Assembly (NCBI GenBank): GCA_003978105.1
Contig: QOAO01000009.1
Location: 62,001 to 126,000, forward strand
Direction of reading: 5' to 3'
Source: Thermovibrio sp.
GTDB lineage: Bacteria; Aquificota; Desulfurobacteriia; Desulfurobacteriales; Desulfurobacteriaceae
Length of the DNA stretch: 64,000 nucleotides
Shown: piece after piece, positions 33,914 to 42,968 of the stretch
Layout of the letters: the number at the start of each line of letters is the position of its first letter
Numbering within the stretch: the first letter of the stretch is position 1
The notes under the pieces: generated by a model
What the model was told of the DNA's origin: nothing
The model's input: only the letters and a program-made list of their open reading frames with translations
Database searches by the model: none
Program-made: the position numbers and the translations under genes

Positions 33914-35146
33914 CTATATTAAGTCCATTAAAAATCTAATAATTCCCTGAAACCACCCTACCTTCCCGTAGGTTTTCCTAATGTCCTCTTTAATGTCGGT
34001 AAGCTTTTCCCTATTTTCTAGAGAGGACAAATAGTTTGAAACTCCTACAACGGGTGAGAGTGAAGAATTACTAACTGGATCCGGTTTAGAGATAACAGTT
34101 GGAGCCTTGAAAATCCTTTGGGATAGAACCTCGATGTCCTTCAAGTTGGACAAGCCACCAGTTAAGAAGACCGTGTTTAAATTTTCTACGTAGCTCGGGT
34201 CCTCGTTCTCTAATGTTGATTTAATATCCTTGAAAATTCCCTGTAGTTTTTTCTGAATTAATGCAGGAATGACAATTCTTGGAATCTTTACCGTACGGCT
34301 GGCATAATTAACGTCAATAAGCTCCTCCTTGCTAAACTTCAAGGCATAGGCACTACCGTATTCAAAAAAGAGCCTTTCAGCTTCCTTCCTATTTACCTTC
34401 AAACTCTTTATCAGAAACTCTAAGATGTCCTGACTTCCCGTAGGAAGGTGTTTGATAAGTACTGGTTTATCCTCTCTAAAGTACAGAAATTCCGTATTTC
34501 CAGCACCTAAATAAACAATGAGGTTATTGTTGTAGTAAAAGTTGGGGTCCCTTATACCGTAAAAAGCAGCAACAGGTTGGGCTATAAACCTCTCAACAGA
34601 TAGATTTACATCCTTAAGTAAGCTCTCTACTGTTTTAAGGTGGTTTTTACCTCCAAGGACTACTATTGCTCTCATTGTTAGTTTCTGTCCGCTTCTTCCT
34701 ATTGGGTTTTGTATTCCATCAATTTTGTCAACGATGAACTCTTGGGGAATTACGTGGATTATTTCATAGTAGTTTTTTAAGTAGAGATTTCCTCGAAAGA
34801 GCTCCTTCTGTGCTTTGTTTTTTACTTCGTTAACTTCGTTGTGTGTAATCGTTGTTATTCCAGGAAACTCAATTGTTGACTCTACCTGAAAGTTAACAAT
34901 GAAGTTTCCAGGGACTATAACACAGGCACTATTGGGAAGGACAGTTGGAGAATCCAACTTCAGTTTATTGAGTACGATACTTAAAGACTCTTTTGCCGAT
35001 GAAGGATTTATTATATTTCCACCTTTTATCCCTCTTGAGGGAGCCTTCTTTACGATAAATTCCCTCTTATTGTTCCTGTATATAGATAAAACAACCCTTA
35101 TAGAGCTTGTTCCCAAGTCAATGGTTAAATTTTTATAAGGTGTCAT
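33914..35146 (-). CDS. ftsA: cell division protein FtsA
   Basis: FtsA is the actin-like membrane tether of FtsZ. The phosphate-1 motif is TIDLGTSSIRVV near the N-terminus, the SHS2/1C domain lies around residues 80-160, phosphate-2 is in LIVYLGAGNTEFLYF and the adenosine motif in VFLTGGLSNL. The C-terminus VGWFQGIIRFLMDLI is the amphipathic membrane-targeting helix. I chose the ATG at 35146, which follows GGAGGAAAGAAAG, giving 410 aa; the open frame upstream lies in ftsQ. It overlaps ftsQ by 4 bases. Confidence 0.93.
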   Translation of the reverse strand: MTPYKNLTIDLGTSSIRVVLSIYRNNKREFIVKKAPSRGIKGGNIINPSSAKESLSIVLNKLKLDSPTVLPNSACVIVPGNFIVNFQVESTIEFPGITTITHNEVNEVKNKAQKELFRGNLYLKNYYEIIHVIPQEFIVDKIDGIQNPIGRSGQKLTMRAIVVLGGKNHLKTVESLLKDVNLSVERFIAQPVAAFYGIRDPNFYYNNNLIVYLGAGNTEFLYFREDKPVLIKHLPTGSQDILEFLIKSLKVNRKEAERLFFEYGSAYALKFSKEELIDVNYASRTVKIPRIVIPALIQKKLQGIFKDIKSTLENEDPSYVENLNTVFLTGGLSNLKDIEVLSQRIFKAPTVISKPDPVSNSSLSPVVGVSNYLSSLENREKLTDIKEDIRKTYGKVGWFQGIIRFLMDLI

Positions 35147-35871
35147 CTTTCTTTCCTCCCCTGTAAAACTAAAAGACCTGAATACCTGAAATCGTAAATT
35201 CCCGGTTTGAGAAATCCCTCCTTCAAGATGGAAGCAAACCTCTTCCAACTATTATCGTTAAAACTCAAATAAACGATACATGAAGGAGCTTTAAACAGTA
35301 TTAGGACACCAACATCCATCAGGACTATTTGAACTTCTTTACTTTCCAAGTTAAGCTCTTTTATTTTGTCCTTTACGAGGTTAACTTCAATTCTAACAAA
35401 ATTTCTAAGCTTTAAAAATCCATTTTCCAGCTTAAACGGTGATAGCTTACCCCTGTATGAGTAAACTTCTCCTTGGCTAACCTTTAATGGCCTCTCCTCG
35501 AGAACAAACCCATTTTTACCTATTGTGTACAACTTTCCCCCGAAAATGAGAGAAAACGCAGTAGGTTCTTCCCAGATTTTTACCTCTAACGTTCCCCTCT
35601 TTATATCCAGTTTGCAGTGCTCGACCCAGGGAAGGGAATTTATCCTCTCCTTTAGCATCCTCAAGTTATCAGGATTCAGGTCCAGTCCTGGCTTTAAGAA
35701 GGGGAGAATACTTTGAACGATTTTTCCCCTCCAAGGACCTGTCTCCTTTACAACCACAAACTTAACATTTTCCAACTTTGAAGGAGAATTTAACAGCCCA
35801 TAAGTCACCACTCCAAAGAATAAAAACAGGAAAACTGCAATTAAAAAGAGCCTTTTTAAGCGTCCCTTAAT
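35143..35871 (-). CDS. ftsQ: cell division protein FtsQ, probable ATT start
   Basis: FtsQ is a single-pass periplasmic divisome protein linking FtsB/FtsL to early division proteins. The POTRA-like domain starts near VKFVVVKETGPW, and the following LPWVEHCKLDIKRGTLEVKIWEEPTA is the classic FtsQ segment. The nearest standard start, GTG at 35811, would cut off the membrane helix RLFLIAVFLFLFFGVVTYGLL. In frame upstream, up to a TAG, there is no ATG, GTG or TTG, but an ATT at 35871-35869 stands four bases after GGAGG. That gives 242 aa, a normal FtsQ. It overlaps ddl by 16 bases. Confidence 0.8.
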   Translation of the reverse strand: MKGRLKRLFLIAVFLFLFFGVVTYGLLNSPSKLENVKFVVVKETGPWRGKIVQSILPFLKPGLDLNPDNLRMLKERINSLPWVEHCKLDIKRGTLEVKIWEEPTAFSLIFGGKLYTIGKNGFVLEERPLKVSQGEVYSYRGKLSPFKLENGFLKLRNFVRIEVNLVKDKIKELNLESKEVQIVLMDVGVLILFKAPSCIVYLSFNDNSWKRFASILKEGFLKPGIYDFRYSGLLVLQGRKER

Positions 35872-36737
35872 ATTTCCTCCACCAATCTATCAAAAGTGTA
35901 TCCTGAAACCTGTGCGGACTTGGGAAGGAGACTTCTTTCAGTAAGCCCTGGAATTGTATTGACTTCAAGAACGTAAGGTGAATTGAAATTATCCAACTTA
36001 AAGTCAACTCTGATTGCACCTCTACACTCTAAAATCTTGTAGACTCTTTCAGATAGCTTTTTAAGTCTCTCCTCCAACCTTTTTGGAAGTGAAGCTGGAA
36101 TCCTGTACTCCGTAGAATTACTCACGTATTTGGATTCATAGTCGTAAAACTCCCCTGCCGGAACTATCTCCACTGGAGGAAGAGCTCTTCCCCTTAAGAC
36201 TGCAACTGTAACTTCCCTACCCGGTAGATACTCCTCGATTAAAATCTTAGAGTCGTAGGAGAAGGCCTCTTTAAGGGCTTTTGGGAGCTCCCCTTCCTTT
36301 TTAACCAAGAAAACTCCCACACTTGAACCTGTCCTCGCAGGTTTTACAATACAGGGGAATTCCAAATTTTCAGGAATTTTATCTCCTTTAAAGAGTGTTA
36401 TCCCCGAGGGAACAGGAATTCCGTAACTTTTCAAAACCCTCTTTGTTAAATCCTTATCTATTGAGACAGCACTTGGAATTACCCCAGAACCAGTGTACGG
36501 AACCTTCATTATTTCAAGTAGTCCCTGAACCGTTCCATCTTCACCGGGGGAACCGTGAAGAGAAATGAAGACCAAATCAGGCTCAATCTCCTTTACCCTT
36601 TCTGGAAAGTTTCTGGAAAGTTCAACCGGAATTACCTCATGCCCAAGTCTCTTTAATGATTCGATAACGCTTCTTGCACTCTTCCTTGAAACTTCAGCTT
36701 CCGGGGACTCTCCTCCGTAAACAACTAAGACTTTCAC
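35856..36737 (-). CDS. ddl: D-alanine--D-alanine ligase
   Basis: Ddl joins two D-alanines for the peptidoglycan stem peptide. This 293-aa ATP-grasp enzyme has VVYGGESPEAEVSRKSA at the start, HGSPGEDGTVQGLLE, KPARTGSSVGV and the magnesium site in VLEVNTIPGLTE. The ATG overlaps the murF stop by 4 bases. The ddl gene sits in its usual place between murF and ftsQ. Confidence 0.96.
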   Translation of the reverse strand: MKVLVVYGGESPEAEVSRKSARSVIESLKRLGHEVIPVELSRNFPERVKEIEPDLVFISLHGSPGEDGTVQGLLEIMKVPYTGSGVIPSAVSIDKDLTKRVLKSYGIPVPSGITLFKGDKIPENLEFPCIVKPARTGSSVGVFLVKKEGELPKALKEAFSYDSKILIEEYLPGREVTVAVLRGRALPPVEIVPAGEFYDYESKYVSNSTEYRIPASLPKRLEERLKKLSERVYKILECRGAIRVDFKLDNFNSPYVLEVNTIPGLTERSLLPKSAQVSGYTFDRLVEEILRDA

Positions 36738-38044
36738 CTTCTGAACCTCTCCTTCACTATTTCTGCAACTTCTTCTAACCTGTTGGCTCGAGAACCCTTT
36801 ATGAGAACAGCCTTCCCTTCAAATCGATACTTCGATACAAAATTTAACAGCTCTTCTTTCACTTTAAAGCAATAGGATTCTCCTTTAAATTCCTTTATCG
36901 TTTCCTCCACTTCCTCTCCGTAGGCAATAACTTCAGAGATACCCAATTCGTTCATAAGCCTTCCCAACTTTCTGTGCTCCTCCCTTGAAATCTCCCCCAA
37001 CTCCAACATATCTCCAGCAATTACAACCTTTTTGCCTGGGAACTTGGAGAGAACTTCAAGTGCATTCCTGAAAGATGCAGGATTTGCATTGTATGAGTCG
37101 TTGATGAGAACTCCTTCTTGAAATCTACAGATTTCCATACGGAGGTAAGGAGGAGAAAAGGAGGAAACTGCATCTAACAGATTAAGGGGGAGCCCCAATA
37201 TTAGAAGGAGAGCTCCACAGACCATTGAGGAATTAACAACGGAAAAGCCAGGAACTGGGGAGAAGAGCTTTAATCTTTTCCCTGATACTGAAATCTCAAA
37301 ATCTGTTCCTTCTGAAGAGGTGCTAAAGGAAATGAGTTTAACATCCCCTTTTCTTCCAAAGGTTAACGTCTCGAAGGACTTTGAAAAGTCTCGATACTTG
37401 TAAGGAACTATCGAAAATCTTGAACCTTCTGTTATTGAGAATTTTTCCTCTATAAGCTCCTCAAAGTCTTTAAATTTTTCCATATGAGCCCTTTCTACAG
37501 AAGTGACTATTCCCACTTCGGGACTCACAAACTCCCTTATTTGAGAAACCTCTCCCGGTGAATTTGTACCGATTTCCTGGACATAAATATCGGTGTTTGG
37601 AGGAAGATTGGAGAGTGTATAGGTTACCCCAAGTTCATTGTTAAAACTTCTCTCATTTTTATAGGTTCTAACTCTCCCTTCTAAGAGCACTTTTGATACC
37701 AATTCCTTGGTTGTAGTTTTTCCTACACTTCCAGTAATTCCTACAACTGTTCCGGAGAATTCCTTTCTCCTGTAGAGGGCAATCTCTTTAAAAGCTTTGA
37801 ATGTATCCGAGACAAAAATACCGAACTTTTGAGGTGGAATCTCTACATTTTGGGAAAATAAAACTCCCGAAGCTCCCCTTTTAAAAGCATCCTCAGTGAA
37901 TTTATGACCGTCCCTCCTTCCCTTAATTGGAACAAAAATGTTTCCTTCCTCTACCTCTCTCGAGTCAAAGTGAAAACCTGAAACAGGTCTATTTTTTCCT
38001 ACTAATTTTCCTCCAACAATTTCAGATAGCTTTTTTGCGTCCAT
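36734..38044 (-). CDS. murF: UDP-MurNAc-tripeptide D-alanyl-D-alanine ligase MurF
   Basis: MurF adds the D-Ala-D-Ala dipeptide to the cytoplasmic peptidoglycan precursor. The Mur-ligase ATP site is GSVGKTTTKELV, and the central domain has NNELGVTYTL and the C-terminal NDSYNANPAS motif typical of MurF. I chose the ATG at 38044 after GAGGAGTTCT; it overlaps murE by 23 bases and gives 436 aa. Confidence 0.95.
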   Translation of the reverse strand: MDAKKLSEIVGGKLVGKNRPVSGFHFDSREVEEGNIFVPIKGRRDGHKFTEDAFKRGASGVLFSQNVEIPPQKFGIFVSDTFKAFKEIALYRRKEFSGTVVGITGSVGKTTTKELVSKVLLEGRVRTYKNERSFNNELGVTYTLSNLPPNTDIYVQEIGTNSPGEVSQIREFVSPEVGIVTSVERAHMEKFKDFEELIEEKFSITEGSRFSIVPYKYRDFSKSFETLTFGRKGDVKLISFSTSSEGTDFEISVSGKRLKLFSPVPGFSVVNSSMVCGALLLILGLPLNLLDAVSSFSPPYLRMEICRFQEGVLINDSYNANPASFRNALEVLSKFPGKKVVIAGDMLELGEISREEHRKLGRLMNELGISEVIAYGEEVEETIKEFKGESYCFKVKEELLNFVSKYRFEGKAVLIKGSRANRLEEVAEIVKERFRR

Positions 38045-39452
38045 AGAACTCCTCAACAACCTTCCTATCGCTAAAGGGAATTTTTACACTTCCAATTATC
38101 TGGTAGTTTTCATGACCTTTGCCTGCAATTAAAACGGTATCTTCCTCCTTTTTCATTGAAAGGGCAAGATTTATTGCCTTCCTCCTTGAAAGCTCAACAG
38201 TAACTTTCTCTTTTCTATCAATTCCTGATAGTATGTCAGAAATTATTCTCTCTACGGGTTCATTCCTTGGATTATCACTTGTAAGAATAACTAAATCAGC
38301 AATTTCAGATGCTACTCTTCCCATCGGAGCTCTCTTCTTTCTATCCCTATCACCTCCAGCTCCAAAGACCACTATCAACCTGCCGGTTGTTATCTCCCTC
38401 AGGGTTTTTAGCACTTTCTTTAGAGCATCTGGAGTGTGTGCATAGTCGATGAATACTCCTCTACAAACTTCCTCAAGCCTTCCGGGAACCTTTACTCCCC
38501 TGTAGGAAACTGCAAGCTCATCCTTTGGAAAGCCCAACTCCGAAAGGAGTGAAAATGAAGCTGTTAGATTGTAGGCATTGAAAAGTCCCTTTAACTCCGT
38601 TTCCACTCTGTGTTTGCTTCCCTCATGAGAGATTTCTACGTACCTGCCATCTCTAAATTGATTTATTCTGTAGTCTCCCTCCACTCCATAGGAGAAAAAC
38701 TTTCCGGTAAAAATGCCCCTCAGGCCGTAAAGACACTTCCCAAACGGGTCATCACCGTTTACAACTGAAACTTTCGATTTGAAGAAGAGTTTCTCCTTTG
38801 ATAGGAAGTAGTTGTAAATATCTCCGTGGAAATCGAGATGGTCGTGGGATAGATTGGTAAATATCGAACCCTCAAACTCTATTCCATAAACCCTATTAAG
38901 TTCTAAGGCATGGGATGAAACCTCACAGACGACCCATTTAACCCTTCTGTCCCTGAAGTAGGCAAGAATCCTGAAAAAGTCTGTTGGAGAAGGGGTTGTC
39001 ATATCTGAGGGGAACCTTTCCTCCCCCGTTCCCCACTCTACAGTTCCAACGATTCCTGCCCTCTCTCCAATTCTGTTGATAGCGCTAAAGGTAAGGTAGG
39101 AAGTTGTTGTCTTACCATTTGTTCCAGTAATACCTATTATTGAGAGCTCCCTCTCTGGGTTTCCGTAAAACCTCGCAGAGAGAACTGCTAAGTCCTTCCT
39201 CGGATTTTCCGTTAGAAAGACAGGAATGAGTGAACGGAGCTCCCTGTACGTTTTAAGTGAATCTGTAAATACTACAGAGGCCCCTCTTTCTATAGCCTCC
39301 TTTACAAAGAGGTTCCCATCTGAGGAGAAACCTTTGTAGGCAAAGAAAATGAAGTTAGGCAGAACCTTTTTGGAGTTCTCAGTGATTCCCTCAACACAGA
39401 GATTACCTTCAAACCTTAAACCTAAGGGCTTTAGTAGAAGGGAGAGCTCCAA
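38022..39452 (-). CDS. murE: UDP-MurNAc-L-Ala-D-Glu--diaminopimelate ligase MurE
   Basis: MurE adds the third stem-peptide residue. The ATP site is GITGTNGKTTTSYL and the central domain has TNLSHDHLDFHG. The substrate-selecting motif is SDNPRNE; DNPR indicates meso-diaminopimelate rather than lysine, as expected for a Gram-negative wall. It is 476 aa. It follows the ytxH-like gene by 3 bases. Confidence 0.96.
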   Translation of the reverse strand: MELSLLLKPLGLRFEGNLCVEGITENSKKVLPNFIFFAYKGFSSDGNLFVKEAIERGASVVFTDSLKTYRELRSLIPVFLTENPRKDLAVLSARFYGNPERELSIIGITGTNGKTTTSYLTFSAINRIGERAGIVGTVEWGTGEERFPSDMTTPSPTDFFRILAYFRDRRVKWVVCEVSSHALELNRVYGIEFEGSIFTNLSHDHLDFHGDIYNYFLSKEKLFFKSKVSVVNGDDPFGKCLYGLRGIFTGKFFSYGVEGDYRINQFRDGRYVEISHEGSKHRVETELKGLFNAYNLTASFSLLSELGFPKDELAVSYRGVKVPGRLEEVCRGVFIDYAHTPDALKKVLKTLREITTGRLIVVFGAGGDRDRKKRAPMGRVASEIADLVILTSDNPRNEPVERIISDILSGIDRKEKVTVELSRRKAINLALSMKKEEDTVLIAGKGHENYQIIGSVKIPFSDRKVVEEFYGRKKAI

Positions 39453-39455
39453 AAA

Positions 39456-39755
39456 TTACTCTCCCTCCTTCTGAATTGTCTCTTCGAGTTTTTGAATCTT
39501 CTGCTCAACTTCCTCCAGGATTGTCCTCTTCTCCTCCTCCGACATCTCCTCTTCGCCACTTGTTAAGAGTTCTTTTATCGACCTTGAAATATCCTCCACC
39601 AAAGTTCTTGCCCTTTCGGGGAGGTCACTCTCCTTAATCTGCTCCTGGAGTTCTTCTACTTTCTTAAGGATTTCCTCCTTTCTTGTAGTTGCAACGTAAG
39701 CTGCCCCTGCCCCTACTAAACTACCGAGTAAAAACATTAGTGAACTCTTTCTCAT
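39456..39755 (-). CDS. YtxH-like small membrane-anchored protein
   Basis: After the ATG at 39755 (preceded by GGAGGAAGAG), one N-terminal hydrophobic segment, SSLMFLLGSLVGAGAAYVA, leads into an acidic, Glu/Lys-rich coiled coil of about 75 residues. That layout, with a glycine-rich helix followed by a charged coil, is the YtxH family pattern. Its role is unknown; relatives are often stress-linked. The next gene is a DUF948-like protein, and these two families commonly occur together. Length 99 aa. Confidence 0.65.
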   Translation of the reverse strand: MRKSSLMFLLGSLVGAGAAYVATTRKEEILKKVEELQEQIKESDLPERARTLVEDISRSIKELLTSGEEEMSEEEKRTILEEVEQKIQKLEETIQKEGE

Positions 39756-39794
39756 CTCTTCCTCCAAGTTAATTCTTCAATATTTAAACTTATG

Positions 39795-40049
39795 CTACTT
39801 TTTTGACTTTTTAAACTTACTTACAAAGGAGAGAGCTCCCGAAATTACCTTTAAATTTTCTGTAATGGAAACAATTGTCCTTTTTAAATCGATAACTGCT
39901 GGTTTGAGTTGAGAGTTAACAGTATCAACACCCTCTTCCAACTTTTTTAAAATTCTGTACGCAATAATTGAAACAGCAATTAAACCAACAGTAATAAGAA
40001 CAGAGCAAACTGCAATGACTGTTAAATCAAAAGCTATTAATTTTTCCAT
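39795..40049 (-). CDS. DUF948-like small membrane protein
   Basis: This 84-residue protein has one long N-terminal membrane helix (about 10-33, VIAVCSVLITVGLIAVSIIAY) followed by an amphipathic region KLEEGVDTVNSQLKPAVIDLKRTI and a basic end KFKKSKK. The layout matches DUF948 proteins, which pair with YtxH proteins as here. No function is established. It lies 3 bases after moaA and 39 bases before the ytxH-like gene. Confidence 0.6.
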   Translation of the reverse strand: MEKLIAFDLTVIAVCSVLITVGLIAVSIIAYRILKKLEEGVDTVNSQLKPAVIDLKRTIVSITENLKVISGALSFVSKFKKSKK

Positions 40050-40052
40050 TGA

Positions 40053-41021
40053 CTATCCCCCTATCGTAAACATCTTCCTTGAACAACCTAAACCTTCAAG
40101 GGCCTCTATTCCGTTTATTCCCCTCTTTAAAAGAAAAGCTCCCCTTACTACAGAGACCAAATTTTCCCTCTTATAGGAGGGAGACCTTAAAATCCCCTTA
40201 ATATCTATTTCCTTCTCCGACATTAGACAGAGCCGAAGTTTTCCATCAGATGTCAGTCTTAGTCTGTTACACTCTGAGCAGAAGTGTTCACTAACAGAAG
40301 GAATAAATCCAACAACGGCCTTTGTTCCTTCAATTTTAAAGCTCTTTGCAGGTCCCATTTTTTGTGTTTTATGTGGGACGAGTTTTCCAAACTGATTAAC
40401 TATTTTCTCCTTTATCTCTGAAACCGGAATAAAGTTCTCAGAGCTAAAGAACTTCCCACCTACAGGCATCAACTCTATAAATCTCACCTCTACACCAAAC
40501 CTTTCCGAAAATCTGATAAAACCCTCCAACTCTCCATCGTTAAAATTTCTAATTAGGACTGTGTTTATCTTTACAGGTTCAATTCCAACCGATTTCGCCT
40601 CTTCAACTCCCTCAATGACCCTAAAGAGGGTATCTCTTTCTCTTCCTGTAATAAACGAAAATTTCTCTGGAATTAAGGTATCAATGCTAACGTTTACCCT
40701 GTTTAGTCCATACTCCTTTAACGTTCTCGCCTTTTCCTTGAGGAAATATCCGTTGGTCGTTAATGTTACCTCCTCTATACCTTCAATACTCTTTAGTTGA
40801 AAAATTAATTCCTCTAAACCCTTTCTAACTAAGGGTTCCCCCCCTGTTAATCTAATAGATTTAACCCCAAAGGCTGAAAATACCCTTACAATTTCGGTTA
40901 TTTCCTCGTATCTGAGTATTTCTGGATGGGGAATGAACTCCTGATTTCCCTCAGGCATACAGTACTTACACCTGAAGTTACACCTATCGGTAACCGAAAT
41001 CCTTAAGTAAGTTATCCTCAT
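40053..41021 (-). CDS. moaA: GTP 3',8-cyclase MoaA (molybdenum/tungsten cofactor)
   Basis: MoaA is the radical-SAM enzyme that starts molybdopterin synthesis from GTP. The SAM cluster cysteines are in DRCNFRCKYCMPEG (Cys14, 18, 21), and the C-terminal GTP-side cluster is SECNRLRLTSDGKLRLC. RLTGGEPLVRKG is the GGEP motif. It is 322 aa. The terminal double-glycine (TIGG) needed by MoaA is present. A molybdenum or tungsten cofactor would serve nitrate, sulfur or formate enzymes elsewhere in the genome. Confidence 0.96.
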   Translation of the reverse strand: MRITYLRISVTDRCNFRCKYCMPEGNQEFIPHPEILRYEEITEIVRVFSAFGVKSIRLTGGEPLVRKGLEELIFQLKSIEGIEEVTLTTNGYFLKEKARTLKEYGLNRVNVSIDTLIPEKFSFITGRERDTLFRVIEGVEEAKSVGIEPVKINTVLIRNFNDGELEGFIRFSERFGVEVRFIELMPVGGKFFSSENFIPVSEIKEKIVNQFGKLVPHKTQKMGPAKSFKIEGTKAVVGFIPSVSEHFCSECNRLRLTSDGKLRLCLMSEKEIDIKGILRSPSYKRENLVSVVRGAFLLKRGINGIEALEGLGCSRKMFTIGG

Positions 41022-41050
41022 AAAGCCCGCCGATTAAAATTTAATTAATT

Positions 41051-41689
41051 CTATAAAATAACTTTCTTCATCCTATCTATTATTGGCTTCAAGATTAAGT
41101 ACTTTGTTTTCAAGCTTGCCCTGTTTATAACCAACCTTGCAGTTGAATGGAGAATAACATCAACTTCCCTTAAACCGTTCTCCTTAAGTGTTGTTCCGGT
41201 TTGAACAAGGTCAACTATCCTATCTGAAAGACCTACGAGTGGAGCCAATTCTACGGAACCGTAGAGGACTATTATTTCAGGGTGAATCCCTTTACTTCTA
41301 AAGTACCTGTCGGTTATCTTTGGATACTTTGTGGCAACTCTTATGTAAGAGAGCTTTTCTATGTCGTAGGGTTCATCTATATCCTGAGGTTCTGCAACAG
41401 AAAGCCTGCACGCCCCAAACTTAAGGTCCAACGGTTCGTATAGGTCAAATCCCTTTTCCTCTATAACATCCTTTCCCGCTATTCCAATATCGGCAGTTCC
41501 GTAGTAGACGTAAGTTGGAACGTCCATAGGTTTAACCAGGATGAACTTGAAGTTTTTCCACTGGAAGATGAGCTTTCTCGTTTTAGTAAGGGTTTCCGAT
41601 GCATCTATCCCACATGATTCAAGGAAACCAACGGCCTCCTTCAGTAGTCTTCCCTTTGGAAGTGCAACAGTTATTGATTTGTAGTCCAT
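41051..41689 (-). CDS. hisG: ATP phosphoribosyltransferase, short form (HisG)
   Basis: HisG performs the first step of histidine synthesis. At 212 aa it is the short form, which needs the HisZ regulatory subunit; no hisZ is in the window. Markers are ALPKGRLLKEAVGFLE, the TADIGIAGKDVIEE loop and the PRPP motif DLVQTGTTLKENGL. It is placed between murA and moaA, away from the other his genes. GGAGTTGAAAG precedes the ATG. Confidence 0.95.
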   Translation of the reverse strand: MDYKSITVALPKGRLLKEAVGFLESCGIDASETLTKTRKLIFQWKNFKFILVKPMDVPTYVYYGTADIGIAGKDVIEEKGFDLYEPLDLKFGACRLSVAEPQDIDEPYDIEKLSYIRVATKYPKITDRYFRSKGIHPEIIVLYGSVELAPLVGLSDRIVDLVQTGTTLKENGLREVDVILHSTARLVINRASLKTKYLILKPIIDRMKKVIL

Positions 41690-41699
41690 CTTTCAACTC

Positions 41700-42968
41700 C
41701 TAATACTTAAGCTCACTTGGAACTCTCTCTATCTCTGCACCCAACGAATTGAGCTTCCTCTCCAATTTCTCGTAGCCCCTATCAAGGTGGTATATCCTGT
41801 AAACCTCCGTTGTGTTTTCAGCTCCAAGTCCTGCTACAACCAACGATGCGCTTGCCCTTAAGTCTGTTGCCGTAACCTTTGCTCCAATTAACCTGTCCAC
41901 ACCTTTGACAACGACCGTATTGCCCTCAATCTTTAAGTCTGCCCCCATTCTCTGGAGCTCCAGAGCATGCATAAACCTGTTCTCAAATATCGTCTCCTTT
42001 ATCACAGATACCCCATCTGCTATGCACATTGCAGCCATAAACTGGGCCTGCATATCCGTTGGAAAACCCGGATAGGGTTGTGTAACTATATCAGTTCCCT
42101 TTAGTCTATCTCTTTTTTTCACTAAAACTCTACCTTCCGAAATTTCCTCGATAGAGAGTCCTGACTCAACAAACTTCTCAACAACCGACTCTAAGGCAAA
42201 CGTTGGAAATTCCTCTATTTCCACTTCTCCACCTGCAGAGGCCACTGCAGAGAGAAACGTCCCTGCCTCTATTCTGTCGGGCATAACCCTGTACTCGATA
42301 GGGCCAATTTCGTCTACCCCTTCTACTTCTATTACGTCGGTTCCCTCACCCTCTATCCTCGCTCCTCCCTTTTTCAGAGCTCTCGCCAAATCGACAATTT
42401 CTGGCTCCTTTGCTGCATTTCTTATAACCGTTTTTCCCTTTGCAAGAACGGCAGCCATAAGTATATTCTCCGTTCCACCGACAGTTGGAAAGTCCAACGT
42501 TACATCAACACCCTTTAGCCTTCCCCTTACCTCTCCAACTACATACCCATGGGAAATTCTCAAGTCTGCTCCCATCTTTGAAAGGCCCTTTAGGTGAAGG
42601 TCGACCGGCCTTAAGCCGATTGCACACCCTCCGGGAAGCGAAACACTGGCCCTTCCAAACTTAGACAGAAGAGGCCCTAAACAGAGGATGGAAGCCCTCA
42701 TGGTTTTAACCAATTCGTAGGGAGCCTCAGGATTAATTTCCCCCGTGGACTCCACTTCAACAGTATCGCTGTTCCTTACAACGTTAAACCCCATCATCTC
42801 GAGGAGTTTACATGTAGTCGAAACATCCCTAAGGTCTGGAACGTTTGAAAGTTTAAGACTTCCCGATAGGATTGAGGAGAAGAGAATGGGGAGAGAGGCA
42901 TTCTTTGAACCGGAAACTCTAATTCTGCCGTGGAGCTCCCTTCCTCCTCTTATGACGAACTTCTCCAT
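41700..42968 (-). CDS. murA: UDP-N-acetylglucosamine 1-carboxyvinyltransferase MurA
   Basis: MurA performs the committed step of peptidoglycan synthesis, transferring enolpyruvate from PEP to UDP-GlcNAc. The EPSP-synthase fold opens with VIRGGRELHGRIRVSGSKN. The fosfomycin-target cysteine is present in PGGCAIGLRPVD, so it should be a normal, fosfomycin-binding type. Also PTVGGTENILMAA and YPGFPTDMQAQ. It is 422 aa. Its ATG overlaps the prmC stop (TAATG). Confidence 0.96.
   Translation of the reverse strand: MEKFVIRGGRELHGRIRVSGSKNASLPILFSSILSGSLKLSNVPDLRDVSTTCKLLEMMGFNVVRNSDTVEVESTGEINPEAPYELVKTMRASILCLGPLLSKFGRASVSLPGGCAIGLRPVDLHLKGLSKMGADLRISHGYVVGEVRGRLKGVDVTLDFPTVGGTENILMAAVLAKGKTVIRNAAKEPEIVDLARALKKGGARIEGEGTDVIEVEGVDEIGPIEYRVMPDRIEAGTFLSAVASAGGEVEIEEFPTFALESVVEKFVESGLSIEEISEGRVLVKKRDRLKGTDIVTQPYPGFPTDMQAQFMAAMCIADGVSVIKETIFENRFMHALELQRMGADLKIEGNTVVVKGVDRLIGAKVTATDLRASASLVVAGLGAENTTEVYRIYHLDRGYEKLERKLNSLGAEIERVPSELKY

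Noticed and set aside
33914..35248. FtsA beginning at 35248
   Set aside because: The extra residues lie inside ftsQ and do not resemble FtsA; ATG 35146 has a strong ribosome site directly before the ATPase motif.
35143..35811. FtsQ beginning at GTG 35811
   Set aside because: This would remove most of the membrane anchor, without which FtsQ should not work; the ATT start with GGAGG fits the family length better.
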